A stretch of DNA of 64,000 nt, taken from the NCBI RefSeq assembly GCF_047971885.1, contig NZ_JBKEAE010000183.1, positions 1-64,000 of the forward strand, written 5' to 3'. Made by a program: the position numbers and the translations under genes. The notes under the pieces are model-generated. The model had not been told where the DNA came from, did not search any database, and was given only the letters and a program-made list of their open reading frames with translations. This document shows, piece by piece, positions 26,701 to 33,316 of this stretch (position 1 is its first letter; each line of letters opens with the position of its first letter). This DNA is from Tropicimonas sp047971885. GTDB taxonomy: Bacteria; Pseudomonadota; Alphaproteobacteria; Rhodobacterales; Rhodobacteraceae.

Positions 26701-27243
26701 GACCAGTTCGGCCTCCGACAGGATCGGGCGCATGCCGCGCCCGCCGCCGCCCCAGCTTGCCTTGAGCATCAAGGGATAGCCGATTTCGGCGGCCTGGCGC
26801 TTCACGTCCTCCAGGTCGTCGCCCAGAACCTCGGTTGCCGGGATGACCGGCACGCCGGCCTCGATGGCCACCCTGCGGGCGCTGGCCTTGTCGCCAAGCT
26901 GGCGCATGGTCTGCGCCAGCGGGCCGATGAAGGCGATGCCCGCTGCCGCGCAGGCGTCGACGAAATCGGGGTTTTCCGACAGCAGCCCGTAGCCCGGATG
27001 GATCGCATCCGCGCCGCAGTCCCTGGCGACACGGATAATCTCGTCGATCGACAGATAGGCCTGAACCGGGCCAAGCCCCTTGCCGATCCGGTAAGCCTCG
27101 TCCGCCTTGAACCGGTGCAGCGAGAGCTTGTCCTCCTCGGCATAGACGGCGACGGTCCGTTTGCGCAGTTCGGCGGCGGCGCGCATCACGCGGATGGCGA
27201 TCTCGCCGCGATTGGCGACGAGGATTTTCCTGAATTCCGGCAT
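23800..27243 (-). CDS. pyc: Pyruvate carboxylase
   Basis: A 1147-residue single-chain pyruvate carboxylase that makes oxaloacetate from pyruvate, bicarbonate and ATP (anaplerosis). Domain order: biotin carboxylase (about 1-460; ILVANRGEIAIRVMRAA, KASWGGGGRGMR, EVNPRIQVEHTVTE), carboxyltransferase (about 535-810; TDTTMRDGHQSLLATRMR, VECWGGATFDVA, HLHTHDTAG), the allosteric/PT region, and a C-terminal biotinyl domain with the biotinylated lysine in EAMKMET. The ATG at 27243 has AGGGAG in place. It is divergent from the helicase gene with 128 bp between starts, so the two share a promoter region. Confidence 0.97.
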   Translation of the reverse strand: MPEFRKILVANRGEIAIRVMRAAAELRKRTVAVYAEEDKLSLHRFKADEAYRIGKGLGPVQAYLSIDEIIRVARDCGADAIHPGYGLLSENPDFVDACAAAGIAFIGPLAQTMRQLGDKASARRVAIEAGVPVIPATEVLGDDLEDVKRQAAEIGYPLMLKASWGGGGRGMRPILSEAELVDKVLEGRREAEAAFGNGEGFLEKMITRARHVEVQILGDRQGRIYHLWERDCSVQRRSQKVVERAPAPYLSAAQREKLCNLGKRICEHVGYQCAGTVEFLMDMETGEFYFIEVNPRIQVEHTVTEEVTGIDIVRAQILITEGKSLTEATGIASQYDVTLDGHAMQCRITTEDPRNNFIPDYGRITGYRSPAGMGVRLDGGTAYTGAVITRHYDSLLAKLTIWAPTPEDAIARMTRTLREFRVRGVATNIQFVETLLAHPKFLGNDYHTKFIDETPELFHFPRRKDRATKLLRYIADITVNGHPDVAGRPRPPAEAREPVPPAPKTHSPQPGTRNILEEFGPQAVADWMTGQKRLLITDTTMRDGHQSLLATRMRSIDMIRVAPAYAANLPQLFSVECWGGATFDVAYRFLQECPWQRLRELRQTMPNLMTQMLLRGANGVGYTNYPDNVVRFFVGQAADSGVDLFRVFDSLNWVENMRVAMDAVLEQGKVLEGTVCYTGDIQNTERAKYDLRYYVGMARELKDAGAHILGLKDMAGLLKPAAARVLVRALKQEIGLPVHLHTHDTAGISCATILAASEAGVDAVDCAMDSFSGGTSQATLGTIVEALAHDERDTGLDIEEVRRISNYFEAVRAQYVAFESGMQAPASEVYLHEMPGGQFTNLKAQARSVGLEERWHEVAHAYAEANQMFGDIVKVTPSSKVVGDMALMMVSQGLTRTEVEDPARDVAFPDSVVDMMRGSLGQPPGGWPPALQARILKGETPITVRPGSLVDDVDLEAARAGLSAEFDNREIDDEDLNGYLMYPKVFTAYLRRNEEYGPVRVLPTHTFFYGMEPSEQITPAIGPGKTLEISMQAVSETNEEGEAKVFFELNGEPRTIRVPDRKVKSAIPARTKVTVGDPRQVGAPMPGVIASLGVHVGQKVSVGDLMVTIEAMKMETGIHADSDGVVRAVHVHPGEQVDAKDLLIEFE

Positions 27244-27371
27244 CTGGGGCTCCCTTCGGGCGTCGCGAGAGGTGTACGGCCCTTTCGGGGCATGAACAAC
27301 ACTCTTGGCCGCTTGCGAACAATTGTAGAACGCATCTTTTCTCCCCGCGACGCATCCACTAGATTGCACGC

Positions 27372-29735
27372 ATGTCAGGCTTTGATGAAACCGATGCCTT
27401 CGCGGCTGCCGTCCCGCTCTCGCAACGCGCAATGGCGGCGCGCACCGCCCCCTATCTGGACGGGCTCAACCCGGCGCAGCGCGAGGCGGTCGAGGCGCTC
27501 GACGGGCCGGTGCTGATGCTGGCGGGTGCCGGTACGGGCAAGACCCGGGCGCTGACCACCCGCATCGCGCATCTGCTTCATACCGGCAGGGCGCAACCGA
27601 ACGGGATCCTGGCTGTCACCTTCACCAACAAGGCCGCCCGCGAGATGAAGGAGCGGGTGGCGAAGCTGCTTGGTCACGCGGTCGAGGGCATGCCGTGGCT
27701 CGGCACCTTCCATGCCATCTGCGTCAGGCTGCTCAGGCGCCACGCGGAACTGGTCGATCTGAAGCCAAATTTCACCATTCTCGATACGGACGATCAACTC
27801 CGGTTGCTCCGGCAGCTTGTGATATCAGCCAATATCGACGAGAAGCGCTGGCCGCCGCGCCAGCTTGCCGGAATCATCGACAACTGGAAAAACCGGGCCT
27901 GGACGCCGGAAAACGTGCCGGCGGCCGAGGCGGGCGCGTTCGACCACAAGGCGCTTGGCCTTTATTCGGAGTATCAGGCGCGGCTGCGCACGCTGAACGC
28001 GGCCGATTTCGGCGATCTGCTGTTGCATGTCGTCACGATATTCCAGCGGCACGAGGATGTGCTGGCCCGGTACCGCCACCGGTTCGGCTATATTCTGGTC
28101 GACGAATATCAGGACACCAACGTCGCGCAGTATCTGTGGCTGCGCCTGCTGGCCGGCGGACACCGCAACATCTGCTGTGTCGGCGACGACGATCAGTCAA
28201 TCTATGACTGGCGCGGGGCAGAGGTGGGCAACATCCTGCGGTTTGAGAAGGATTTTCCGGGCGCGCGTGTGATCCGGCTCGAACAGAACTATCGCTCGAC
28301 CCCGCATATCCTCGCCGCAGCCTCGGGTGTGATCGCCGCCAACAAGGGCCGGCTCGGCAAGACGCTCTGGACCGAGACGGAGGAGGGCGAGAAGGTTCGC
28401 CTGATCGGCCATTGGGACGGCGAGGAGGAGGCGCGCTGGATCGGCGAGGAACTTGAGGCGATGGGGCAGGGAACCCGCGGCATGCGCCCCCTCGGGCTCG
28501 AGGATTGCGCAATCCTGGTGCGCGCCAGCCACCAGATGCGCGCCTTCGAGGACCGGTTCCTGACCATCGGCCTGCCCTATCGGGTGGTCGGCGGGCCGCG
28601 GTTTTACGAACGGCTGGAGATTCGCGATGCGATGGCCTATTTCCGCCTCGCCGTCAGTCCCGATGACGATCTGGCGTTCGAGCGCATCGTCAACACCCCC
28701 AGACGGGGGCTTGGCGACAAGGCGCAGCAGAAAATCCAGATGGCGGCGCGGGCGAACGGCGTAGGCCTTGTCGACGGTGCGCGGATCCTGCTGGCGGCGA
28801 AGGGGCTGGGCGGCAAGGGTGCGGGCGAACTGTCGCATCTGATCGCCGGCATCGACCGCTGGTCGGCGCTGGCGCGCGACCCGGCGGTCAGCCATGTCGA
28901 GCTTGCCGAGCAGATCCTCGACGAATCCGGCTATACAGCGTTCTGGCAGAACGAAAAGACGCCCGAGGCGCCGGGGCGGCTCGAAAACCTCAAGGAACTG
29001 GTCAAGGCGCTGGAGAGCTTCGACAATCTTCAGGGGTTTCTCGAACATGTCGCCCTGATCATGGACAACGACACCGAGGATGCCGAGGAAAAGGTCACCC
29101 TGATGACGCTGCACGGCGCCAAGGGGCTGGAGTTTCCCGCCGTTTTCCTGCCCGGCTGGGAGGACGGGCTGTTCCCCAGCCAGCGCGCGATGGACGAGAC
29201 CGGGCTCAGGGGGCTCGAGGAAGAGCGGCGCCTGGCCTATGTCGGCATCACCCGTGCCGAGGCGTTGTGCACTATTTCGTTCGCCGCCAACCGGCGGATT
29301 TATGGCCAGTGGCAATCGGCGCTGCCGTCGCGGTTCATCGACGAGTTGCCACAAGAGCACGTCGAGGTGCTGACCCCGCCGGGGCTTTATGGTGGCGGTT
29401 TCGGCGCAGCGGGCATGGCGCCGCAACAATCCGGCCTTCACGACAGGGCGGGACGGGCGGATGTCTATAACTCGCCGGGCTGGAAACGGATGCAGGCCCG
29501 CCGAGACCAGCGCGGAACGAGCCAGCCGAGGGAAGGCCGGAATGTGGTGATCGACCTTGACGCGGTATCGGCCTTTGCCCGGGGCGACAGGGTTTTCCAC
29601 CAGAAATTCGGCTATGGCGCGGTGGTCGCGATCGAAGGGGACAAACTCGAGATCGCGTTCGACAAGGCCGGAACCAAGAATGTCGTGGCGAAATTTGTCG
29701 TGCCGGCGGCCTCTGCCGACGATGTGCCCTTTTGA
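27372..29735 (+). CDS. uvrD: ATP-dependent DNA helicase UvrD/PcrA
   Basis: A 787-residue superfamily 1A 3'-5' helicase used in nucleotide-excision and mismatch repair and in removal of RecA or stalled polymerases. Motifs in order: Q-motif LNPAQREAVEALDGPVL, Walker A LAGAGTGKTRALTTRI, motif Ia TFTNKAAREMKER, Walker B ILVDEYQDTN, motif III GDDDQSIYDWRGAE, motif IV LEQNYRSTPHIL, motif V TLHGAKGLEFPAVFLPG and motif VI LAYVGITRAEALC. The C-terminus (RVFHQKFGYGAVVAIEGDKL) is the Tudor-like RNA-polymerase-binding domain of UvrD/PcrA. Confidence 0.96.
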   Translation: MSGFDETDAFAAAVPLSQRAMAARTAPYLDGLNPAQREAVEALDGPVLMLAGAGTGKTRALTTRIAHLLHTGRAQPNGILAVTFTNKAAREMKERVAKLLGHAVEGMPWLGTFHAICVRLLRRHAELVDLKPNFTILDTDDQLRLLRQLVISANIDEKRWPPRQLAGIIDNWKNRAWTPENVPAAEAGAFDHKALGLYSEYQARLRTLNAADFGDLLLHVVTIFQRHEDVLARYRHRFGYILVDEYQDTNVAQYLWLRLLAGGHRNICCVGDDDQSIYDWRGAEVGNILRFEKDFPGARVIRLEQNYRSTPHILAAASGVIAANKGRLGKTLWTETEEGEKVRLIGHWDGEEEARWIGEELEAMGQGTRGMRPLGLEDCAILVRASHQMRAFEDRFLTIGLPYRVVGGPRFYERLEIRDAMAYFRLAVSPDDDLAFERIVNTPRRGLGDKAQQKIQMAARANGVGLVDGARILLAAKGLGGKGAGELSHLIAGIDRWSALARDPAVSHVELAEQILDESGYTAFWQNEKTPEAPGRLENLKELVKALESFDNLQGFLEHVALIMDNDTEDAEEKVTLMTLHGAKGLEFPAVFLPGWEDGLFPSQRAMDETGLRGLEEERRLAYVGITRAEALCTISFAANRRIYGQWQSALPSRFIDELPQEHVEVLTPPGLYGGGFGAAGMAPQQSGLHDRAGRADVYNSPGWKRMQARRDQRGTSQPREGRNVVIDLDAVSAFARGDRVFHQKFGYGAVVAIEGDKLEIAFDKAGTKNVVAKFVVPAASADDVPF

Positions 29736-29806
29736 CCTGCGACACTTTGTGTGCCATCAATCGTCTGTGACCGGCGGGTGGGTCGGGTGAGTCGCGGAGT
29801 GGTTGC

Positions 29807-30220
29807 ATGAAAATCCTGCTTGTCGAGGACGATCCTAACCTGAGGGCGCTGTGGGGACCGATTTTCGAGGAAGCCGGACATCAGACGTTTCAGGTCGCAA
29901 CCGAAGGTTCCGCGCTCGCGGCGCTTCGGACCTCGGATTACGATCTGGTGGTGCTGGACCTGTGCGTTGCCGGGGGCGACACGCTGGGTGTTGCCAGTTA
30001 CGCCACCTGCCGCAACCCCGATTGCAGGGTTGTCGTGGTCAGCGGGTCGGCCGCGCATTCCCGCGCAATGTTGTCTGCGGCGGCGCCCGCGGTGACAACC
30101 ACGTTGCGCAAACCGGTGGACATAGAGGATCTTGAGGATGCCTGCCGGATCGTCACGCGCACCGCGCGCCGGATGCCGGTTACGGCGCTGATTGCCGCAT
30201 CTGCCGAATATCGCCCCTGA
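29807..30220 (+). CDS. Single-domain response regulator (REC only)
   Basis: A 137-residue receiver domain without an output domain. The acidic pocket is EDD (residues 7-9), the phospho-acceptor Asp51 in VVLDLCVAG, Ser79 in VVVVSGSAA and the conserved Lys102 in LRKPVD. The last 20 residues are a basic, Ala-rich tail. There is no sensor kinase nearby. Position beside the DUF1127/CcsR-like stress RNA region may be fortuitous. Such orphan receivers often act by protein-protein contact in phosphorelays or stress responses. Confidence 0.9.
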   Translation: MKILLVEDDPNLRALWGPIFEEAGHQTFQVATEGSALAALRTSDYDLVVLDLCVAGGDTLGVASYATCRNPDCRVVVVSGSAAHSRAMLSAAAPAVTTTLRKPVDIEDLEDACRIVTRTARRMPVTALIAASAEYRP

Positions 30221-30284
30221 AATCCGTCTCGCGGTTCGCGGCGGCCATCGCCGCCGCGCCTCTGTCTGAACGGATCTGCCCGGA

Positions 30285-30506
30285 TCAGCGAATCTCGTCT
30301 GCGGCCTGAAGCGCAACTTCCCGGATCAGCGATCTGCAGAGCCCGATATCGGCCAGGTCGCGGTCGGTCATCGACGACAGTTCGTTGAAGGTCAGTTGAT
30401 AGGCGCGCCGGCGCGCGCGCATCAGTTTCAGCGCTGCGGCCATTCTGGCGAAGCGTCCGGAAAGGCCGTCGAACCGGACGTTCGACGTGTTGGAAACATA
30501 GGTCAT
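30285..30506 (-). CDS. DUF1127 small protein, copy 1
   Basis: A 73-residue basic protein with the C-terminal DUF1127 motif (LSSMTDRDLADIGLCRSLIR). Relatives in R. sphaeroides include CcaF1, described as an RNA-binding partner of the CcsR RNAs. This copy is the last element of the second transcription unit: DUF1127 copy 2, one paired-hairpin RNA, then this gene. It has AAGGAC 7 nt before its ATG and no separate promoter of the type found upstream of the other two copies. The N-terminal part is unlike that of the other copies. Confidence 0.85.
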   Translation of the reverse strand: MTYVSNTSNVRFDGLSGRFARMAAALKLMRARRRAYQLTFNELSSMTDRDLADIGLCRSLIREVALQAADEIR

Positions 30507-30611
30507 GTGGGTGTCCTTGAAGGGTGGCTGCCCCGGTGTCGTGGAGCGCGCGCTCCGCCCGGGCGGAAGCCGGCGCCGGCGCGTTGCGCGGCATTCCGGC
30601 GATTGTCTGGC

Positions 30612-30684
30612 GGTGGCGGCATCAGGGAGGAGGAGGACGCCGCCACCTTGTCAGAAAACCCAGGGAGGAGGAGGGGTTTCCCGA
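30612..30684 (-). ncRNA. CcsR/cuckoo-like RNA, unit E
   Basis: Read on the minus strand, two hairpins each present a CCTCCTCCC loop. The first (30684-30651) has an 11-bp stem of the CAGAAAACCC type; two of its pairs are G-U on the minus strand and would be A-C mismatches on the plus strand. The second (30647-30612) has a 12-bp stem GGTGGCGGC-RT-C, again with one pair that works only as G-U on the minus strand. This fixes the transcribed strand. The unit lies between DUF1127 copies 2 and 1. No U-tract follows, so it is probably released by processing. Confidence 0.8.
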
Positions 30685-30697
30685 TTTCCGTGTCGTT

Positions 30698-30916
30698 TCA
30701 GGCGCCGTAGGCGTTTTCGCGCGCCAGTTCGCGGATCATCGACCGGCTCAGCCCCAGATCGGCCAGCGCCCGATCCGAAAGGCCGGAAAGCTCCCGCACG
30801 GTCTGGCGATAGATCGCGTATTGCGCGTAACGTGCCCTGATCGTTTCCAGCGTGGAGGTAAACCAGTTGCCTTGACCGGCAAGCGCGACGTTGTTCGTTT
30901 CGAATGTCTTTTCCAT
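30698..30916 (-). CDS. DUF1127 small protein, copy 2
   Basis: A 72-residue protein with the DUF1127 motif near the C-terminus (ELSGLSDRALADLGLSRSMI). Two adjacent ATGs occur at 30919 and 30916; AAAGGA is better spaced for the second. It is the first gene of the second unit, behind a CTTGAA-N14-CTAAC promoter (30970-30995) and a dyad element (31033-31052). A paired-hairpin RNA follows 13 bp after the stop, the same organisation as the R. sphaeroides ccaF1-ccsR locus. Confidence 0.88.
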   Translation of the reverse strand: MEKTFETNNVALAGQGNWFTSTLETIRARYAQYAIYRQTVRELSGLSDRALADLGLSRSMIRELARENAYGA

Positions 30917-30969
30917 CATTCTATCCTTTGTGGTTGCAGCGCCGACCGCGTCACCAATTACACTGCCTT

Positions 30970-30995
30970 CGTTAGCGCTACCTCTTGGCTTCAAG
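30970..30995 (-). promoter_or_regulatory. Sigma-32 (RpoH)-type promoter for DUF1127 copy 2
   Basis: On the minus strand a -35 element CTTGAA (30995-30990) is followed after exactly 14 nt by CTAACG. The other DUF1127 unit has CTTGAA-N14-CTAACA at 32014-32039, with extra shared bases (CTTGAAG-CAA and GCGCTAAC). The -35 matches the heat-shock sigma-factor consensus. In R. sphaeroides the homologous locus is driven by RpoHI/RpoHII. The leader to the ATG would be roughly 45 nt. Confidence 0.65.
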
Positions 30996-31032
30996 ATAGA
31001 CGGTGATGCCACCGGTTCAATCCGCATTTCGG

Positions 31033-31052
31033 CAATGCTGCCATGCAGCAAT
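31033..31052. promoter_or_regulatory. Conserved dyad upstream of the copy 2 promoter
   Basis: On the minus strand the sequence TGCTGCATGGCAGCA is a perfect inverted repeat (TGCTGC-ATG-GCAGCA). A close relative, TGCTGCATAGCGGCA, lies at 32078-32097, and both continue with TTG. The dyads lie 37 and 38 nt upstream of the two CTTGAA boxes, although the DNA between dyad and promoter is not conserved. This pattern suggests a protein-binding site. Confidence 0.55.
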
Positions 31053-31263
31053 CGCAGGACTCATGAAACTTCAAGAAACAATCGTATCACTCGAAATTTT
31101 ATGAATAATTTTTGAAATATAGCATTCTTGGCATCATTCGCAATCGCAGCATTTTTGCCGGGCGGGGCGAATTTCGGCCGCTCCGCAGCAGGTCGGCAAA
31201 CGCATCCCGGTGCTTGACGAGGCGGGCGTGTCGCCTGTCGGTCCGGGAAGGCAAAGGGAATAC

Positions 31264-31304
31264 AAAAAGGCGGCGACACCAGGGAGGAGGAGGGTGTCGC
31301 CGCC
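31264..31304 (-). terminator. Rho-independent terminator of the four-RNA unit
   Basis: The 12-bp GC-rich stem of the last RNA hairpin (GGCGGCGACACC paired across a 12-nt loop) is immediately followed on the minus strand by TTTTTGTA. This is the only one of the ten hairpins with a U-tract. Confidence 0.8.
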
Positions 31305-31342
31305 AAAAGACAGAAAACCCAGGGAGGAGGAAGGGTTTCCTG
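31264..31342 (-). ncRNA. CcsR/cuckoo-like RNA, unit D (last of four)
   Basis: Two hairpins on the minus strand. The first (31342-31311) has the CAGAAAACCC/GGGTTTCCTG stem with one minus-strand G-U pair and loop TTCCTCCTCCCT. The second (31304-31269) has a perfect 12-bp GC-rich stem, GGCGGCGACACC, with loop CTCCTCCTCCCT. Unlike the other units it ends in TTTTT (31268-31264), so it doubles as the terminator of the transcript that begins upstream of DUF1127 copy 3. Confidence 0.82.
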
Positions 31343-31381
31343 ATCTCGTTCCGGCACCGCTGCGGGTGCCTTGAAACTTGT

Positions 31382-31452
31382 GCGGCAGCTCCAGGGAGGA
31401 GGAGGGAGCTGCCGCTGAAACAGAAAGCCCCGGGAGGAGGTGGGGTTCCTGT
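31382..31452 (-). ncRNA. CcsR/cuckoo-like RNA, unit C
   Basis: The first hairpin (31452-31420) has a stem ACAGAAAGCCCC/GGGGTTCCTGT, with one minus-strand G-U pair and one bulge, and loop ACCTCCTCCC. The second hairpin (31415-31382) has a perfect 11-bp stem GCGGCAGCTCC, with loop CTCCTCCTCCCT. The distal stem differs completely in sequence from those of the other units but is fully paired. Confidence 0.8.
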
Positions 31453-31511
31453 ATTCCGTATCGAACGCACCGCATCGGTGCCGGGTGCCCCGCGTTCGGG
31501 GCCGAACAGGT

Positions 31512-31577
31512 GCGGCGCATCAGGGAGGAACGATGCCGCCGCCGAGACCGGAACCCAGGGAGGAGGACGGGTTTGCC
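31512..31577 (-). ncRNA. CcsR/cuckoo-like RNA, unit B (degenerate)
   Basis: The first hairpin (around 31577-31549) has a short stem AACCC/GGGTT with the intact loop TCCTCCTCCCT. The second (31541-31512) has a GC-rich stem GCGGCG-CATC with one bulge. Its loop is shortened to GTTCCTCCCT, lacking one CCT repeat. This unit has the weakest stems of the five and may be losing function. Confidence 0.7.
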
Positions 31578-31630
31578 TGTCTCGAACTCTGCCTGAACAA
31601 TCCGATGGATCGTTCGGCCATGATCTGGTG

Positions 31631-31701
31631 GCGATGGCATCAGGGAGGAGGAAGATGCCATCGCCGTATCAGAAAACCCAGGGAGGAGGACGGGTTTCTG
31701 A
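31631..31701 (-). ncRNA. CcsR/cuckoo-like RNA, unit A (first of four)
   Basis: Starts 14 nt after the stop of DUF1127 copy 3. The first hairpin (31701-31669) has the TCAGAAA-CCC stem with one bulge and loop GTCCTCCTCCCT. The second (31664-31631) has a perfect 11-bp stem GCGATGGCATC, with loop TTCCTCCTCCCT. The arrangement of DUF1127 gene followed by four such units copies the R. sphaeroides ccaF1-ccsR1-4 locus. Confidence 0.82.
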
Positions 31702-31715
31702 AACTCTTGTCTCGT

Positions 31716-31925
31716 TCAGCCGCCGAAGGCGGTCCTGTGCGCTATCATATGGACACTGCGCCGGCTCAATCCAATATGTGCCAACTCGTCGTCCGTCAGC
31801 GCAGCGAAATCCCTGACCAGCCGACGATAGCTGTCCAACTGTTCAAATTTCGTCAACAGAGCAGCGAAAACCCTGCGGGTCGCAGCGCGACGCGGTTTGC
31901 CCGCCGTCCGTTGTGTCTCCGTCAT
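31716..31925 (-). CDS. DUF1127 small protein, copy 3 (CcaF1-like position)
   Basis: A 69-residue basic protein with a C-terminal DUF1127 motif (FAALTDDELAHIGLSRRSVH). The N-terminus is rich in Arg, Lys and Thr. The start at 31925 has CAGGAAG about 8 nt upstream; an earlier in-frame start at 31949 exists. It is the first gene of the four-RNA transcription unit. By analogy with CcaF1 (RSP_6037) of R. sphaeroides it may bind RNA and act in maturation or turnover of the downstream hairpin RNAs; this function is inferred from position. Confidence 0.85.
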   Translation of the reverse strand: MTETQRTAGKPRRAATRRVFAALLTKFEQLDSYRRLVRDFAALTDDELAHIGLSRRSVHMIAHRTAFGG

Positions 31926-32013
31926 TGCTTCAGCTTCCTGCTTCTGCACCCGGGCTTTCGGCTCGATTTGTCCCAGCTTGAACTTGCCGGTTGTTAGCGC
32001 CGCGAACCCGGAA

Positions 32014-32039
32014 TGTTAGCGCCCTTCGTTGACTTCAAG
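32014..32039 (-). promoter_or_regulatory. Sigma-32 (RpoH)-type promoter for DUF1127 copy 3 and the four RNAs
   Basis: On the minus strand CTTGAA (32039-32034) is separated by 14 nt from CTAACA. The spacing and flanking bases are the same as in the promoter at 30970-30995. A second GCGCTAAC lies 22 nt further downstream (about 31992-31999) without a matching -35. The predicted leader to the ATG is about 80 nt. Confidence 0.65.
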
Positions 32040-32077
32040 ATATCGTCCGGCGAGGTGTTTGCAATTGCTCTAAACTT

Positions 32078-32097
32078 CAATGCCGCTATGCAGCATT
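32078..32097. promoter_or_regulatory. Conserved dyad upstream of the copy 3 promoter
   Basis: The minus-strand sequence TGCTGCATAGCGGCATTG differs from the element at 31033-31052 at two positions and keeps the inverted-repeat design (TGCTGC...GCGGCA). It lies 38 nt upstream of the CTTGAA box. It is also within the 300-bp region shared with the divergent mrp gene, so it could affect both. Confidence 0.5.
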
Positions 32098-32224
32098 TGC
32101 ATATGTCCTGCTGACCTGTTTTTGTGACATTGCGCCCCTTATCCGTGCAAGGTTGAAACTCGGCTTGCGTCGGGAGCATGGCGGTATAGGTCTGGACGGT
32201 GAAATTCGAGGAATTGGGGGAAAT

Positions 32225-33316
32225 ATGCCCGTAACGCGTGACGATGTTGTCAAGGTACTGCGCACGATCAACCTCGCCGATGGTGGCAATCTGGTCGCAC
32301 GTGACATGGTGCGTGCGCTCGACGTCGATTCGAGCGGGGCGGTCCGTTTTGTCATCGAGGCCGAATCTCCTGACATGGCGCGGAGCATGGAGCCGGTGCG
32401 CCGGGCGGCCGAAGCTGCCGTTGCCGGGCTTGAGGGCGTATCGTCGGTATCGGTGGTGCTGACCGCGCACGGGCCGGCGGCGCGGCCGGCGCCTGCGGGT
32501 CCGCCGCCCGATCTCAAGATCGGCAAACACCCCTCGCCGCGCCAGCAGGCGGGGCCGGCCGCAATCCCAGGTGTCGACCGGGTAATCGCCGTCGGGTCGG
32601 GCAAGGCCGGGGTGGGAAAATCGACCGTTTCGGCCAACCTCGCCGTGGCGCTGGCGCGTCAGGGGCGCCGGGTCGGGCTTCTCGACGCCGATATATACGG
32701 CCCGTCGCAGCCGCGCATGATGGGGACCCACCGCCGCCCGTCTTCGCCGGACGGCAAGACGATCGAACCGCTCCGGGCGCATGGCGTGACCTTCATGTCG
32801 ATCGGGCTCATGCTGAAGGAGGCCGAGGCGGTGATCTGGCGCGGCCCGATGCTGATGGGGGCGTTGCAGCAGATGATGGAGCAGGTCGCCTGGGGCGATC
32901 TCGACGTGCTGGTCATCGACCTGCCGCCGGGAACGGGCGATGTGCAACTCACGCTCGGGCAGCGCTACCGGACAACCGGCGCGCTGGTGGTCTCAACGCC
33001 GCAGGATGTGGCGCTGCTCGACGCGCGCCGCGCCATCGACATGTTCGGCAGGTTGAACGTGCCGGTGCTGGGCCTGATCGAGAACATGTCGACATATATA
33101 TGTCCCAATTGCGGCCACGAGGCGCATCTGTTCGGGCACGGCGGCGTGGCGGCCGAGGCCGGAAAGCTCGGCGTGCCCTTCCTGGGGGAACTGCCGCTCG
33201 AACTCGAGACCCGGGTCGCCGGGGACGAGGGGCGCCCGATCGCCCTGGGCGACGGCCCGGCGGCGGAATCCTATGCGGCGATCGCCAGCCGCCTGATTGC
33301 CGAAAACAAGGCCTGA
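32225..33316 (+). CDS. apbC: Mrp/ApbC-type Fe-S cluster carrier ATPase
   Basis: A 363-residue P-loop NTPase that carries and transfers 4Fe-4S clusters. An N-terminal MIP18/DUF59-like domain (about 1-90; RDDVVKVLRTINLADGGN) is followed by the ATPase with the deviant Walker A AVGSGKAGVGKST, switch DADIYGPSQPRMMG and DLPPGTGDVQLTLGQ. The cluster-binding CxxC is in YICPNCGHEAHLFG. The start at 32225 follows a GGGGGAAAT tract. It is divergent from the DUF1127 copy 3 unit. A GC-rich hairpin at 33336-33361 after the stop lacks a U-run. Confidence 0.95.
   Translation: MPVTRDDVVKVLRTINLADGGNLVARDMVRALDVDSSGAVRFVIEAESPDMARSMEPVRRAAEAAVAGLEGVSSVSVVLTAHGPAARPAPAGPPPDLKIGKHPSPRQQAGPAAIPGVDRVIAVGSGKAGVGKSTVSANLAVALARQGRRVGLLDADIYGPSQPRMMGTHRRPSSPDGKTIEPLRAHGVTFMSIGLMLKEAEAVIWRGPMLMGALQQMMEQVAWGDLDVLVIDLPPGTGDVQLTLGQRYRTTGALVVSTPQDVALLDARRAIDMFGRLNVPVLGLIENMSTYICPNCGHEAHLFGHGGVAAEAGKLGVPFLGELPLELETRVAGDEGRPIALGDGPAAESYAAIASRLIAENKA

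Noticed and set aside
30620..31700. Repeated AGGGAGGAGG on the plus strand as a CRISPR-like array or a series of strong ribosome-binding sites
   Set aside because: The repeats are unevenly spaced, lie inside inverted repeats and are not followed by start codons. The G-U pairs make sense only on the minus strand, so they are RNA hairpin loops.
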